A stretch of DNA of 64,000 bases from Microtetraspora glauca (GTDB lineage: Bacteria; Actinomycetota; Actinomycetes; Streptomycetales; Streptomycetaceae), in NCBI GenBank assembly GCA_000721275.1, contig JOFO01000013.1:62001-126000 (forward strand). The letters run 5' to 3'. A model generated the notes under the pieces. That model was not told the origin of the DNA. It saw only the letters and a list, made by a program, of their open reading frames with translations, and ran no database searches. The translations under genes and the position numbers were made by a program. Below, in pieces: positions 1-7,220 of the stretch (positions are counted from its first letter, which is position 1; every line of letters starts with the position of its first letter).

Positions 1-4
1 GGAC

Positions 5-1087
5 GTGGCCACGGCGCCCCTGACCCCGCAGCCGGCGGTCCCGCCGCCGCCCGGCACCGTGCACCCGCTCGACGGGCGGGCGGCGGCGGACGGCAGGGCG
101 CGCAAGCGGCGGAACCGGATCGTCATGATGGCCGTCCCGGTCGTGATCACGACGGGGACGACGCTGACGCTCACCCTGGCCCCGTACGAGATCGGCCGCG
201 CGGGCGCGGAGGGCCGCCCGCCCGCCTCCCCGACGGCCACCCTGACACCGTCCGTCCCGCCGGCGACCTCGGGGAAGCCGGGCGCGAAGCCCTCCTCCCC
301 CTCCGCCCCCGCCAAACCGACGGCCCAGCCGTCCGCCGGAAAGCCGTCCGGCGCGGCGACGGCACACCCGCCCTCCGGCGGCGCCGCGGCCGGCGGCGGC
401 GGAGGCGGCGCGTCCGCCTCCGGCGCGACGACGGGCGGGGGCACCACGACCTCCGGCGGCACCGTGACCTCCGGCGGCTCGACGACGGGCGGCGGCGGCA
501 CGTCCTCGGGCGGCGGCTCGACGTCCGGCGGGAGCACGTCCTCCGGCGGCGGCTCGACATCCGGCGGAAGCTCGACGTCCGGCGGCGGGACGACCACCAC
601 CCGCCCACCCGCGACCTCCGCACCCCGCCCCGCCCCCACCACGTCCGCCCCCAGGCCCGCGCCGACCTCGGGCGGCGGCGGTTCGTCGACGTACGCGGTG
701 GAGAACGGGACCAGCGGCGACTGCCTGGCGGAGCGGCAGCCGCAGTACCCCGGCCAGTCCGCCGTCACCTCGACGCGGTGCGGGACCAGCACGGCCGCCG
801 TCGGCTACTCCTGGACGTTCAGGACCCAGGCGGACGGCTCCTTCCGGCTGGTCAGCAAGAGGTCCGGCCAGTGCCTGGACGTCGCCAGCAGCTTCTCGGT
901 CTCGCTCTCCGCCTGCACGGGCGCGGGCTCCCAGTCGTGGAAGTACGGCGCCTCCACCTCGGCGGGCCGACAACTGGTGAACGCGAGCAACGGCCAGTGC
1001 CTGTCGGTCAACCCCGGCGCCCTGATCACCTTCACCTGCAACACCTCCCAAGCCAGCCAGCACTGGCGCACCATCGGCGCCCTCTGA
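5..1087 (+). CDS. Membrane-anchored Ser/Gly/Thr-rich protein with C-terminal ricin-type lectin domain (5' end uncertain)
   Basis: Likely exposes a carbohydrate-binding domain at the cell surface. The first ~38 residues are Pro-rich and basic (RKRRNR), followed by a hydrophobic segment at about 39-60 (signal anchor or membrane span). Residues ~75-225 are a low-complexity linker of Pro/Ala and then Gly/Ser/Thr repeats (TSGGG, STSGG). Residues ~230-360 form a ricin B-type beta-trefoil, with recurring CLxV/QCLDV cores, QxW-like motifs (SQSWKYG, SQHWRTI) and paired Cys. The frame is open to the left edge, so the GTG at 5 may not be the real start and more protein may lie outside. The ligand cannot be predicted. 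The ABC permease gene is convergent, 31 bp downstream. Confidence 0.75.
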   Translation: MATAPLTPQPAVPPPPGTVHPLDGRAAADGRARKRRNRIVMMAVPVVITTGTTLTLTLAPYEIGRAGAEGRPPASPTATLTPSVPPATSGKPGAKPSSPSAPAKPTAQPSAGKPSGAATAHPPSGGAAAGGGGGGASASGATTGGGTTTSGGTVTSGGSTTGGGGTSSGGGSTSGGSTSSGGGSTSGGSSTSGGGTTTTRPPATSAPRPAPTTSAPRPAPTSGGGGSSTYAVENGTSGDCLAERQPQYPGQSAVTSTRCGTSTAAVGYSWTFRTQADGSFRLVSKRSGQCLDVASSFSVSLSACTGAGSQSWKYGASTSAGRQLVNASNGQCLSVNPGALITFTCNTSQASQHWRTIGAL

Positions 1088-1118
1088 CCGCCCGCCGCCG
1101 GCCCGGCCCCGGGCGGGG

Positions 1119-3344
1119 TCACTCGCCCCGGGGCCGCCACGCCGCCGCCTGCCGTACGGAGACGACCGCGCCCCACACCCAGCCCGCGGCGCCGATCAGC
1201 GCGGCCGCGGTGGCGCATGCGACGAGCAGGCCGTCGGAGACGTACGAGGACCCGGACGCGGTCTGCGGAAGGACCAGCCACGCGCCGACGACGGAGCCCA
1301 CCAGGCCCGCCAGGACCAGCGGCAGGAGGATGCCGTACAGCGCCGTGGACCAGTACACGCGCGCGTTGCCGGTCAGCGTCGCGAGCGGGGCCAGCGCGCG
1401 TCCCTGGCGCAGGAACTCGGCCAGGCCCGCGAACCCCGACGCCATGGCGAGGATCACGATGCCCGCGAGCCCGAAGAGGGTGAGCCACTCGCCCTGGAGC
1501 TGGTTCACCCGGGCGGCGGTGAGCCACTCGCCGCCGATGGTGGCGACCTTGGCGCCCATGGGGAACGACGCGTACGCGACCTGCTTGATCCGCTCCTCCG
1601 ACAGGTCCGCGCCCGCACGGGGTGACAGCAGGACGGTCTGGGTGAAGCCCCGGCCGTCGCCCTGCCCGGTGACGGGCGCCCCCAGGACCACCCGCACCGC
1701 GCTCCGGCCGCTGTCGCTCCAGCCGAGGAGTTCCCGCAGGCGGGGGTCGGCCGCGAGGCCCACCTCGCTCGCCGGCACGGACGCGCAGGGCAGCCCCAGG
1801 GCGCTGAGCGCCGGGCATCCGCCGGTGACCGTCGTCCGGCCCGCCTGCGGCTCGAACGTCAGCGAGAGGGTCTCCGTCCCGGCGGGCAGGGCGCGGGAGA
1901 AGGCGGTCCACTGACCGGCCGTGGCGGTCGGCGGCCGGACGACGAGCGCCGAGGTGCCGATACGGTCCACCGTGGCCTGGGCCGCCCTGGCGTACGAGCC
2001 GAGCTGCCCCTGCCAGGCGACCGCCTGGAGCAGCAGGCCGATGGCGATCACCACTCCGGCGGTCATCCGCGCCATGGGGCCGGGGTGGGCCGCCGCGCGG
2101 CGGCCCGCGACGAGGAGCCCGGGGCGGCCGAGGCGGCGGCCCAGCCCCGCCAGCCCGCGTCCGAGAGCCCCGATAACGACGGCCAGCGCGGCGGGCAGCG
2201 TGGCCAGTGCGCCGGCGGCGCCCAGCCAGTTGACGAAGACGAACGGAGCCGTGCCCGTCGGGAAGAACTCCGGCCCGCGCACGGCGATCAGAACGAGAAC
2301 GGGACAGGCGACGGCCCACCTCACCGGAGCTCGTCGAGCCCCTCTGATCCGGTTGCCGGACCCGCGCTCGCGGCCGGTCGCGTCCGTGAGGACGACGACG
2401 GCCAGCACGAGCAGCAGGGCGGCGAGGACGGCCGCCAGGAACGCCCACCACCACGCGCGGACGTCAGCGGCCACCAGGACGTGTCCGACCCACGGCAGGC
2501 GGATGTCGACCGTGGCCGCGAGGGCGATCACCAGGGCGGCCGGCAGGGCCCCGGCGAGGACGGGGTACAGGGCCTCGCCCAGGACGATCAGGGCGCGGTT
2601 CCGTGGGGTCGCGCCGAGGACCGCGAGGAGAGCGGTACGGCGGTCCCGGGCGTGCGCCCCGGCGCGGGCCGCGACGACCATGAGGACGGTGGCGGGCAGG
2701 ACGAGCAGAAGTCCGCCCATGAGCAGGAAGTTCCACTCGGGCTTGGCGTCGTCCTGCTGGCCCACGGAGAAGGCGACGAACCCGGTGTCCGGGCCGAAGC
2801 CGACGATCGGATCGACGCCGTCCCCTTCCGCGCGGGTGAAGGGCACGACGTAGGCGAAGAGTTCGTCCGGCGACTGGAGCCCTTCGGCTCCGATGGTGCC
2901 GACCGTCCGGCCGTAGCGGGTCGCCAGGTCCCGGGCTCCCGGGCGGTCCCACAGGGCGGGCGAGAGCACGGCCTCGCCGGGCTCGGGCCAGCTCGCCAGG
3001 CCGGGCGGCAGCGGCGCGTCCTCGGTCAGCCGGGTGAGGAACACGACCGGGAACTGGCCGCTCCCGGGGACGGAGTCGCCGGTGACGCTCCAGAGGGCCA
3101 CGGCGGGACGGTCGGGCGCGTCCTGCTGGAACACCGGTCCGCGCGCCTTCCCCCGGGCCTCCTGCCCCTGGTAGGTGGCGTGCGCGGCGACCACGGAGGC
3201 GAGGGCGAGGGCGAGCGTGAGAGCGGCGAGGAGGAGCGCGGCGAAGCGGACGCGGCCCGCCTCGGCGCGGCGCCCGGCCTCGGCCCCGACGGCGAGCAGG
3301 CGCCGGGTGAGACCGGGGCGGCGGGGGGCGTGGGCACGACTCAT
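1119..3344 (-). CDS. ABC transporter permease, FtsX-like (MacB type)
   Basis: Integral membrane subunit of about 741 residues. A hydrophobic helix at ~32-54 is followed by a long extracytoplasmic stretch, and then by clusters of membrane helices starting near residues 205, 255, 295, 345 and 370, with a second FtsX-type four-helix block near the C-terminus. This is the duplicated FtsX architecture of actinobacterial permeases paired with a LolD/MacB-like ATPase. The ATG overlaps the stop of the upstream ATPase gene as ATGA (3341-3344), so the two are translationally coupled. Such transporters usually work by mechanotransmission on an extracellular peptide or lipid rather than as classical importers. 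The secreted-protein gene just upstream is the best candidate partner. The substrate is unknown. Confidence 0.88.
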   Translation of the reverse strand: MSRAHAPRRPGLTRRLLAVGAEAGRRAEAGRVRFAALLLAALTLALALASVVAAHATYQGQEARGKARGPVFQQDAPDRPAVALWSVTGDSVPGSGQFPVVFLTRLTEDAPLPPGLASWPEPGEAVLSPALWDRPGARDLATRYGRTVGTIGAEGLQSPDELFAYVVPFTRAEGDGVDPIVGFGPDTGFVAFSVGQQDDAKPEWNFLLMGGLLLVLPATVLMVVAARAGAHARDRRTALLAVLGATPRNRALIVLGEALYPVLAGALPAALVIALAATVDIRLPWVGHVLVAADVRAWWWAFLAAVLAALLLVLAVVVLTDATGRERGSGNRIRGARRAPVRWAVACPVLVLIAVRGPEFFPTGTAPFVFVNWLGAAGALATLPAALAVVIGALGRGLAGLGRRLGRPGLLVAGRRAAAHPGPMARMTAGVVIAIGLLLQAVAWQGQLGSYARAAQATVDRIGTSALVVRPPTATAGQWTAFSRALPAGTETLSLTFEPQAGRTTVTGGCPALSALGLPCASVPASEVGLAADPRLRELLGWSDSGRSAVRVVLGAPVTGQGDGRGFTQTVLLSPRAGADLSEERIKQVAYASFPMGAKVATIGGEWLTAARVNQLQGEWLTLFGLAGIVILAMASGFAGLAEFLRQGRALAPLATLTGNARVYWSTALYGILLPLVLAGLVGSVVGAWLVLPQTASGSSYVSDGLLVACATAAALIGAAGWVWGAVVSVRQAAAWRPRGE

Positions 3345-4030
3345 CGGACGGCCGCCCGCCCGTTCCCGTCCGCGGGGACGAGTGCTCCCCCGTGGAGGGT
3401 GAGGGTGCGGTCGGCCCGGCTCGCGACGGCTGGGTCGTGGGTGACGAGGAGCAGGCCGCAGCCGTGCTGCCGGGGCATGGCGAACAGCGTGTCCGCCACC
3501 TTCTCCCGGGCGGTCTCGTCGAGGGCGCCGGTCGGTTCGTCCCCGAGGAGCAGGGTCGGGGAGTTGATCACGGCGCGCGCCACGGCCGTCCGCTGCCGCT
3601 CGCCACCGGACAGCTCCACGCTGGTCGCCGCGTCGGGCACCCCGAGCTCGGCCAGGAGTTCTCCGGCGCGCCGGTAGGCGTCCTCGCGGTCGGCTCCGGC
3701 GAGGAGGGCGGCGAGGGCGACGTTGTCGAGGGGGGAGAGTTCCGGCAGGAGTTCACCGAACTGGAAGATCATGCCGATGTGCCGGGCGCGGTGCCGGGCG
3801 AGGGCCTTGCCCCGTAACCCCGTCATGTCGGCGCCGCCCACGGAGACGGTCCCGGCCGCCGGCCGGACGAGCCCGAGGGCGCAGGACAGCAGCGTGGACT
3901 TGCCGGATCCGCTGGGTCCCATCACCGCGACGGACTCCCCGGCTCTCACCTCGAGGCCGAGCCCTTGGAACAACGTCCGCCCGGGAACCTCGTACACCAG
4001 CCCCCGCACCGACAAAACCGCTTCCGCCAC
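3341..4030 (-). CDS. ABC transporter ATP-binding protein (LolD/MacB family)
   Basis: Energises the FtsX-like permease encoded next. From the chosen GTG start the protein is 229 residues. The Walker A motif GPSGSGKS is at 38-45, followed by the Q-loop (MIFQFGELLPE), the signature LSGGERQR, Walker B LLLGDEP and the H-loop (LLVTHD). I chose the GTG at 4030 because AGGAGGGG lies 4-11 bases upstream and the family similarity begins there. A longer frame to 4075 exists but adds an uncharacteristic N-terminus. The gene overlaps the permease by 4 nt. A 108-bp gap with a strong hairpin separates it from the secreted-protein gene on the same strand. Confidence 0.9.
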   Translation of the reverse strand: MAEAVLSVRGLVYEVPGRTLFQGLGLEVRAGESVAVMGPSGSGKSTLLSCALGLVRPAAGTVSVGGADMTGLRGKALARHRARHIGMIFQFGELLPELSPLDNVALAALLAGADREDAYRRAGELLAELGVPDAATSVELSGGERQRTAVARAVINSPTLLLGDEPTGALDETAREKVADTLFAMPRQHGCGLLLVTHDPAVASRADRTLTLHGGALVPADGNGRAAVR

Positions 4031-4076
4031 GGCACCCCTCCTCGGCGACTTCCTCTTGCTGTTTTCCACGTGCAAT

Positions 4077-4107
4077 GCGGGGTGACGCGCCTATCGCGCC
4101 ACCCCGC
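4077..4107. terminator. Hairpin between secreted-protein gene and ABC genes
   Basis: GCGGGGTG (4077-4084) and CACCCCGC (4100-4107) form a perfect 8-bp stem, with complementary GCGC runs inside the loop. A smaller stem, CGGCC/GGCCG, sits at 4116-4130. It lies just after the stop of the secreted-protein gene, so it could terminate that transcript or attenuate read-through into the ABC genes. Confidence 0.5.
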
Positions 4108-4138
4108 CATCCCTACGGCCTTTCAGGCCGCGGAATCG

Positions 4139-4483
4139 TTACCGGTACGAGTAGGAGGAGCAGTTGTCCGGAAGGAAATCCACTTCCTGGCATGCCCGCA
4201 GCCTGGTCACGTAGTTCGTCGTATCGGCCGAGCTGTAGACCGTGGTGCCGGCGCCGCTCTTGTTGCGCAGCTCGTAACCGGTGTTGTACCTGCGGTCGTA
4301 GTTCGCGTACGTCTCGTCGCCGTCCGCCTGAGTGTCGCTGACGGCCACGGAGCCGTTGGTTCCGTAACTCCACGCAACAGCCCCTCCGGACTTCGCGTAC
4401 ATGTCCCCCGCCATCGCCGGAGTGGCGGTGAACAGGGCCGCCCCCGTCAGCGTCAACACGGCGATCTTCTGCTTGAGGTTCAT
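4139..4483 (-). CDS. Small secreted protein of unknown function
   Basis: Predicted 114 residues with a clear Sec signal peptide: basic start NLKQK, hydrophobic core, and cleavage after an AMA motif near residue 26. The mature part of ~88 residues is rich in Gly, Ser, Thr, Tyr and Asp, with a VSDTQADGDE segment and two Cys near the C-terminus (RACQEV and DNCSSYS) that could form a disulphide. The ATG at 4483 has a GGGGAGG Shine-Dalgarno sequence. The pattern (VxDTxADG, then KSGAGTTV, then RxC) matches small exported Streptomyces proteins I recall only as uncharacterised. It is followed on the same strand by an ABC ATPase and FtsX permease, suggesting that the transporter senses, exports or protects against it. 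Confidence 0.72.
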   Translation of the reverse strand: MNLKQKIAVLTLTGAALFTATPAMAGDMYAKSGGAVAWSYGTNGSVAVSDTQADGDETYANYDRRYNTGYELRNKSGAGTTVYSSADTTNYVTRLRACQEVDFLPDNCSSYSYR

Positions 4484-4601
4484 GTGTTTCCTCCCCTTCT
4501 CACACCCGGACCGTCCCTCGCCGGCTTGCGAAGGCATCACCGGGGCGATGCACCCCGACTATGCCTCCGAGAAGGGAGTGAGCGAAGGGAGGTATTTCCA
4601 C

Positions 4602-4901
4602 ATGTCTCAAATCAGCATGGCTGCAGATCGATCAATACCCCAGCAGAGTACTCGCCTCCCGCAATCGCCAGCAGCAGACAACTGGAATACGTCAAGTGCC
4701 GTGATCACCAGCCCACTTTGCGGTGCGTGCGAGTGGGCGTTTGCCGCATGCCCGGGACGACTCCCCGTGATTGAGCCGGCCGACGCCATCTCCCCAGCTC
4801 CGCACACTGATGACTTGTTCGCGGGGCTGCCTTTTCGGACAGGTTCTTTCTACGTGGCCGGATCGGGCGCCGCGGGCGCGGTGAAGACCGGGATCGTGTA
4901 G
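4602..4901 (+). CDS. Possible small protein, atypical base composition
   Basis: This frame covers most of the 4484-4849 gap. It starts at an ATG preceded by GAAGGGAGG at good spacing and encodes ~99 residues ending in a TAG at 4899-4901. Codon use is unlike the neighbours, with many A- or T-ending codons, and the stretch is visibly less GC-rich. No domain is recognised. Two features lower confidence: the last 50 bases overlap the OB-fold gene on the other strand, and the composition could simply be a promoter-rich intergenic region. It may be a real acquired gene, a remnant, or non-coding. Confidence 0.25.
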   Translation: MSQISMAADRSIPQQSTRLPQSPAADNWNTSSAVITSPLCGACEWAFAACPGRLPVIEPADAISPAPHTDDLFAGLPFRTGSFYVAGSGAAGAVKTGIV

Positions 4902-5266
4902 CCGTCGGGGGCCGGGCGGAAGGTGACCTCCAGGGGCATGCCGATGTGGAGGGCGGGTTCGGGGACGTCCACGAGTTCCGTCATCATGCGGGGGCCCTCG
5001 GCGAGGTCGACGAGGGCGGCCACGTACGGGGTGCGGGTGGTGAAGGGCGGGAGGTCGTTGCGGTGGACGACGGACCAGGTGTGGAGGGTGGCCCGGCCGG
5101 TGGCCGGTTCCCAGGCGACGTCCTCGCTCCAGCAGTGGGGGCAGAACTCGCGGGGGTAGTGGTGGGCGCGGGCGCAGGCGCGGCAGCGGCGGATGAGGAG
5201 GCGGCCTTCGGCGGCGGCGTCCCAGTAGGGGCGGGTGAAGGCGTCGGCCTCGGGGGTGGCCGTCAT
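4850..5266 (-). CDS. OB-fold/zinc-ribbon protein (DUF35, acyl-CoA-associated)
   Basis: A 138-residue protein of the family that partners thiolases, lipid-transfer aldolases or ChsH-type hydratases. An N-terminal rubredoxin-like zinc ribbon has the pairs CRAC and CPHC (about residues 29-47). It is followed by an OB fold with the usual GRATLHTWSVVHR and PYVAALVDLAEG stretches. No thiolase or lipid-transfer gene lies beside it, which is unusual. Its start codon shares one base with the stop of the DoxX gene (TGATG at 5264-5268), so the two form an operon. An acyl-CoA-pathway palindrome sits 30 bp upstream of the operon, placing it with the catabolic genes to the right. Confidence 0.85.
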   Translation of the reverse strand: MTATPEADAFTRPYWDAAAEGRLLIRRCRACARAHHYPREFCPHCWSEDVAWEPATGRATLHTWSVVHRNDLPPFTTRTPYVAALVDLAEGPRMMTELVDVPEPALHIGMPLEVTFRPAPDGYTIPVFTAPAAPDPAT

Positions 5267-5715
5267 CAGAAGAGTCCGATCGCGGAGTCGAGGGACCAGG
5301 TCTGCCAGGACATCGCGCCGAGGGCGACCAGCGTGATCAGCGCCATCATCGCGTTCTGCCCCTGCTCGGCCCAGTCGTGGATCATCAGGACGAGGTAGAG
5401 GAGGTTCAGGAGGAGGCCGCCGGCGAGGGCGATCGGGGTGAGGAAGCCGGTGGTGAGGCCGAGGCCGAGGGCGAGTTCGGCGTACACGACGACGTACGCC
5501 ATGAGCCGGGGGCGGGGGGCGACGACCTTCTCGAAGCCGCCGCGCACCGCCGCCCAGCGGTGCCGGGAGGCCACGTCCGCCGCCCACGCGATGCCCGTGC
5601 CGCGCTCGAACCAGCCCTTGCGGTCCTTGTGGCGCCAGCTCTCCAGCCACCACACGCCGAGGCCGATGCGGAGGACGGCGAGCCATTCGGCGCCGGTGAG
5701 CCAGATGGTCTGCAT
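5266..5715 (-). CDS. DoxX-family membrane protein
   Basis: A 149-residue membrane protein with about four helices (near residues 7-25, 72-92, 95-115 and 122-140), matching the DoxX/thiosulphate:quinone oxidoreductase subunit family. The exact activity is unknown in such short homologues. They often accompany redox or acyl-CoA genes. The ATG at 5715 has a GAGG-containing ribosome site. It is the first gene of a two-gene unit with the OB-fold protein and is preceded by the palindrome at 5745-5759. Confidence 0.8.
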   Translation of the reverse strand: MQTIWLTGAEWLAVLRIGLGVWWLESWRHKDRKGWFERGTGIAWAADVASRHRWAAVRGGFEKVVAPRPRLMAYVVVYAELALGLGLTTGFLTPIALAGGLLLNLLYLVLMIHDWAEQGQNAMMALITLVALGAMSWQTWSLDSAIGLF

Positions 5716-5744
5716 GGGGGGCCTCCTCGGCGTACGCCACGGAT

Positions 5745-5759
5745 CTGACGGTACGTCAG
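5745..5759. promoter_or_regulatory. Palindromic operator CTGACGGTACGTCAG
   Basis: Perfect inverted repeat (CTGACG-GTA-CGTCAG) 30 bp upstream of the DoxX start, and about 115 bp from the divergent monooxygenase. It is one of seven sites with consensus CTGAC-N5-GTCAG in this window, each in front of an acyl-CoA-type gene. Size and symmetry suit a TetR-family dimer. Confidence 0.65.
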
Positions 5760-5873
5760 TTCAGCGCAGGGCCGCCGCGCTCCGCAAGGGGTCGGCGCGC
5801 GTGACCGTTTCGCAACCGAAATCCCCGCTTCGGCGAGACCCACTGCGTGTACACGTCATTACGCTCAGCGTTC

Positions 5874-7028
5874 ATGGTCACCACCCCCCAAGAGCCGGTG
5901 TACGTCATCGGCGCCGGTCCCGGCGGGCTCGCGGTCGCCGCCACCCTGCGCGCCCGCGGCGTCCGCGCCGTCGTCCTGGAGAAGTCCGGGGACGTCGGCT
6001 CCTCCTGGCGCGGCCACTACGACCGGCTGCGGCTGCACACCACCCGGCGCCTCTCCGGCCTGCCCGGCATGCGGATACCCCGCGCGTACGGCCGCTGGGT
6101 CGCCCGCGCCGACCTCGTCCGCTACCTGGAGGCGTACGCCGAGAAGCACGAGCTGGACGTCGTCACCGGCGTCGAGGTGCACCGGATCGAGCGCGCCGAG
6201 GACGGCACCGGCTGGGTGCTGCACGCGACCGGCGGACGGCGCCTGACCGGCCGGGCCGTCGTCGTCGCCACCGGCTTCAACCACACCCCGACCGTGCCGG
6301 CCTGGCCCGGGCTCGACGCGTACGAGGGCGACCTCGTGCACGCCCGCGAGTACCGCAATCCGGAGCCGTACGCCGGGAAGGACGTGCTCGTCGTCGGCAT
6401 CGGCAACACCGGCGCCGAGATCGCCGCCGACCTCGCCGAGGGCGGCGCCGGCCGGGTCCGGATCGCCGTCCGCACCGCCCCGCACATCCTGCGCCGCACC
6501 ACCGCCGGCTGGCCCGCCCAGCGCAGCGGCATCCTCGTCCGGCGCCTCCCCGTCCCGGTCGTGGACCTGCTCGGCCGGGGCGTCGCCCGCTTCGCCTCGC
6601 CCGACCTCACCGCGTACGGCCTGCCGCGCCCCGACGCCGGGCTCGCCAGCCGCGTCCGCGACGGCGCCATCGCCGTCCAGGACGTGGGGCTCGTCGCGGC
6701 GATCCGGGCCGGGAAGGTCGAGGTCGTCGCGGCCGTCGAGGCCCTGGACGGGCGCGAGGTGGTGCTGGCCGACGGCAGCCGGATCGCCCCGGACGCGGTG
6801 ATCGCCGCCACCGGCTACCGCCGCGCCCTCGAACCGCTCGTCGGCCACCTCGACGTGCTCGACGCGCGGGGCCGCCCCGTCGTACGCGGCGCCCGGAGCC
6901 CGCGGCACGCGCCGGGGCTGTACTTCACCGGGTTCACCAACCCGATCTCCGGGATGCTGAGGGAGCTGGCCAGGGACGCGGAGCGGATCGCGCGGCGGAT
7001 CGCCCGCACGGCACCGAAGCGGAAGTAA
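5874..7028 (+). CDS. Flavin-containing monooxygenase-like FAD/NADPH oxidoreductase
   Basis: Predicted to oxygenate a small organic substrate using NADPH and FAD. The FAD dinucleotide fold GAGPGG is near residue 12, the linker LVHAREYRNPE resembles the FMO/Baeyer-Villiger fingerprint, the second Rossmann motif is GIGNTGAE near ~180, and ATGYR is in the C-terminal third. The ~384 residues fit small bacterial FMO-like enzymes. I chose the ATG at 5874. A GTG at 5847 in frame would add nine residues. Neither has a strong ribosome site, so the transcript may be leaderless. A good terminator follows. It is divergent from the DoxX operon and might share its operator. Confidence 0.85.
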   Translation: MVTTPQEPVYVIGAGPGGLAVAATLRARGVRAVVLEKSGDVGSSWRGHYDRLRLHTTRRLSGLPGMRIPRAYGRWVARADLVRYLEAYAEKHELDVVTGVEVHRIERAEDGTGWVLHATGGRRLTGRAVVVATGFNHTPTVPAWPGLDAYEGDLVHAREYRNPEPYAGKDVLVVGIGNTGAEIAADLAEGGAGRVRIAVRTAPHILRRTTAGWPAQRSGILVRRLPVPVVDLLGRGVARFASPDLTAYGLPRPDAGLASRVRDGAIAVQDVGLVAAIRAGKVEVVAAVEALDGREVVLADGSRIAPDAVIAATGYRRALEPLVGHLDVLDARGRPVVRGARSPRHAPGLYFTGFTNPISGMLRELARDAERIARRIARTAPKRK

Positions 7029-7043
7029 CCACCGTGCCCATGA

Positions 7044-7063
7044 GACCCCGCCCCGGCGGGGTC
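7044..7063 (+). terminator. Intrinsic-type terminator after the monooxygenase
   Basis: GACCCCGCC (7044-7052) pairs perfectly with GGCGGGGTC (7055-7063), 15 bp after the monooxygenase stop. There is no U-run, as is usual in Streptomyces. Confidence 0.6.
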
Positions 7064-7134
7064 TTCGCGCTTCCGCGCCCCTCATGGGCCCCCGCCCGCG
7101 CCCCCTCCCGCGCTTCCTCCCCGCCGCCCCATTC

Positions 7135-7149
7135 CTGACTGAGCGTCAG
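7135..7149. promoter_or_regulatory. Operator CTGACTGAGCGTCAG (upstream of two)
   Basis: First of two adjacent copies of the shared palindrome, 72 bp upstream of the ADP-forming synthetase start. Its centre is 24 bp from the second copy, so two dimers could bind nearly the same face of the helix. Confidence 0.6.
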
Positions 7150-7158
7150 TTCTGTAAT

Positions 7159-7173
7159 CTGACTGGGCGTCAG
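7159..7173. promoter_or_regulatory. Operator CTGACTGGGCGTCAG (downstream of two)
   Basis: Second copy of the pair. A -10-like TAATCT (7155-7160) touches its left arm, so a bound repressor would block the promoter of the synthetase-hydratase operon. Confidence 0.6.
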
Positions 7174-7220
7174 GTCACTTGTCCGGGACGCGTCCCTGCA
7201 CGGAAGGGCGGAGCGCAACC

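Noticed and set aside
171..623. Arg-rich open frame on the minus strand opposite the ricin-domain gene
   Set aside because: It is the complement of the Gly/Ser/Thr repeat region. Composition is an artefact of repeat DNA and there is no ribosome site.
4139..4483. Lactococcin-972-type bacteriocin assignment for the small secreted protein
   Set aside because: The expected Gly-Gly-x-Trp and His-containing pattern is absent; only the gene layout is similar.
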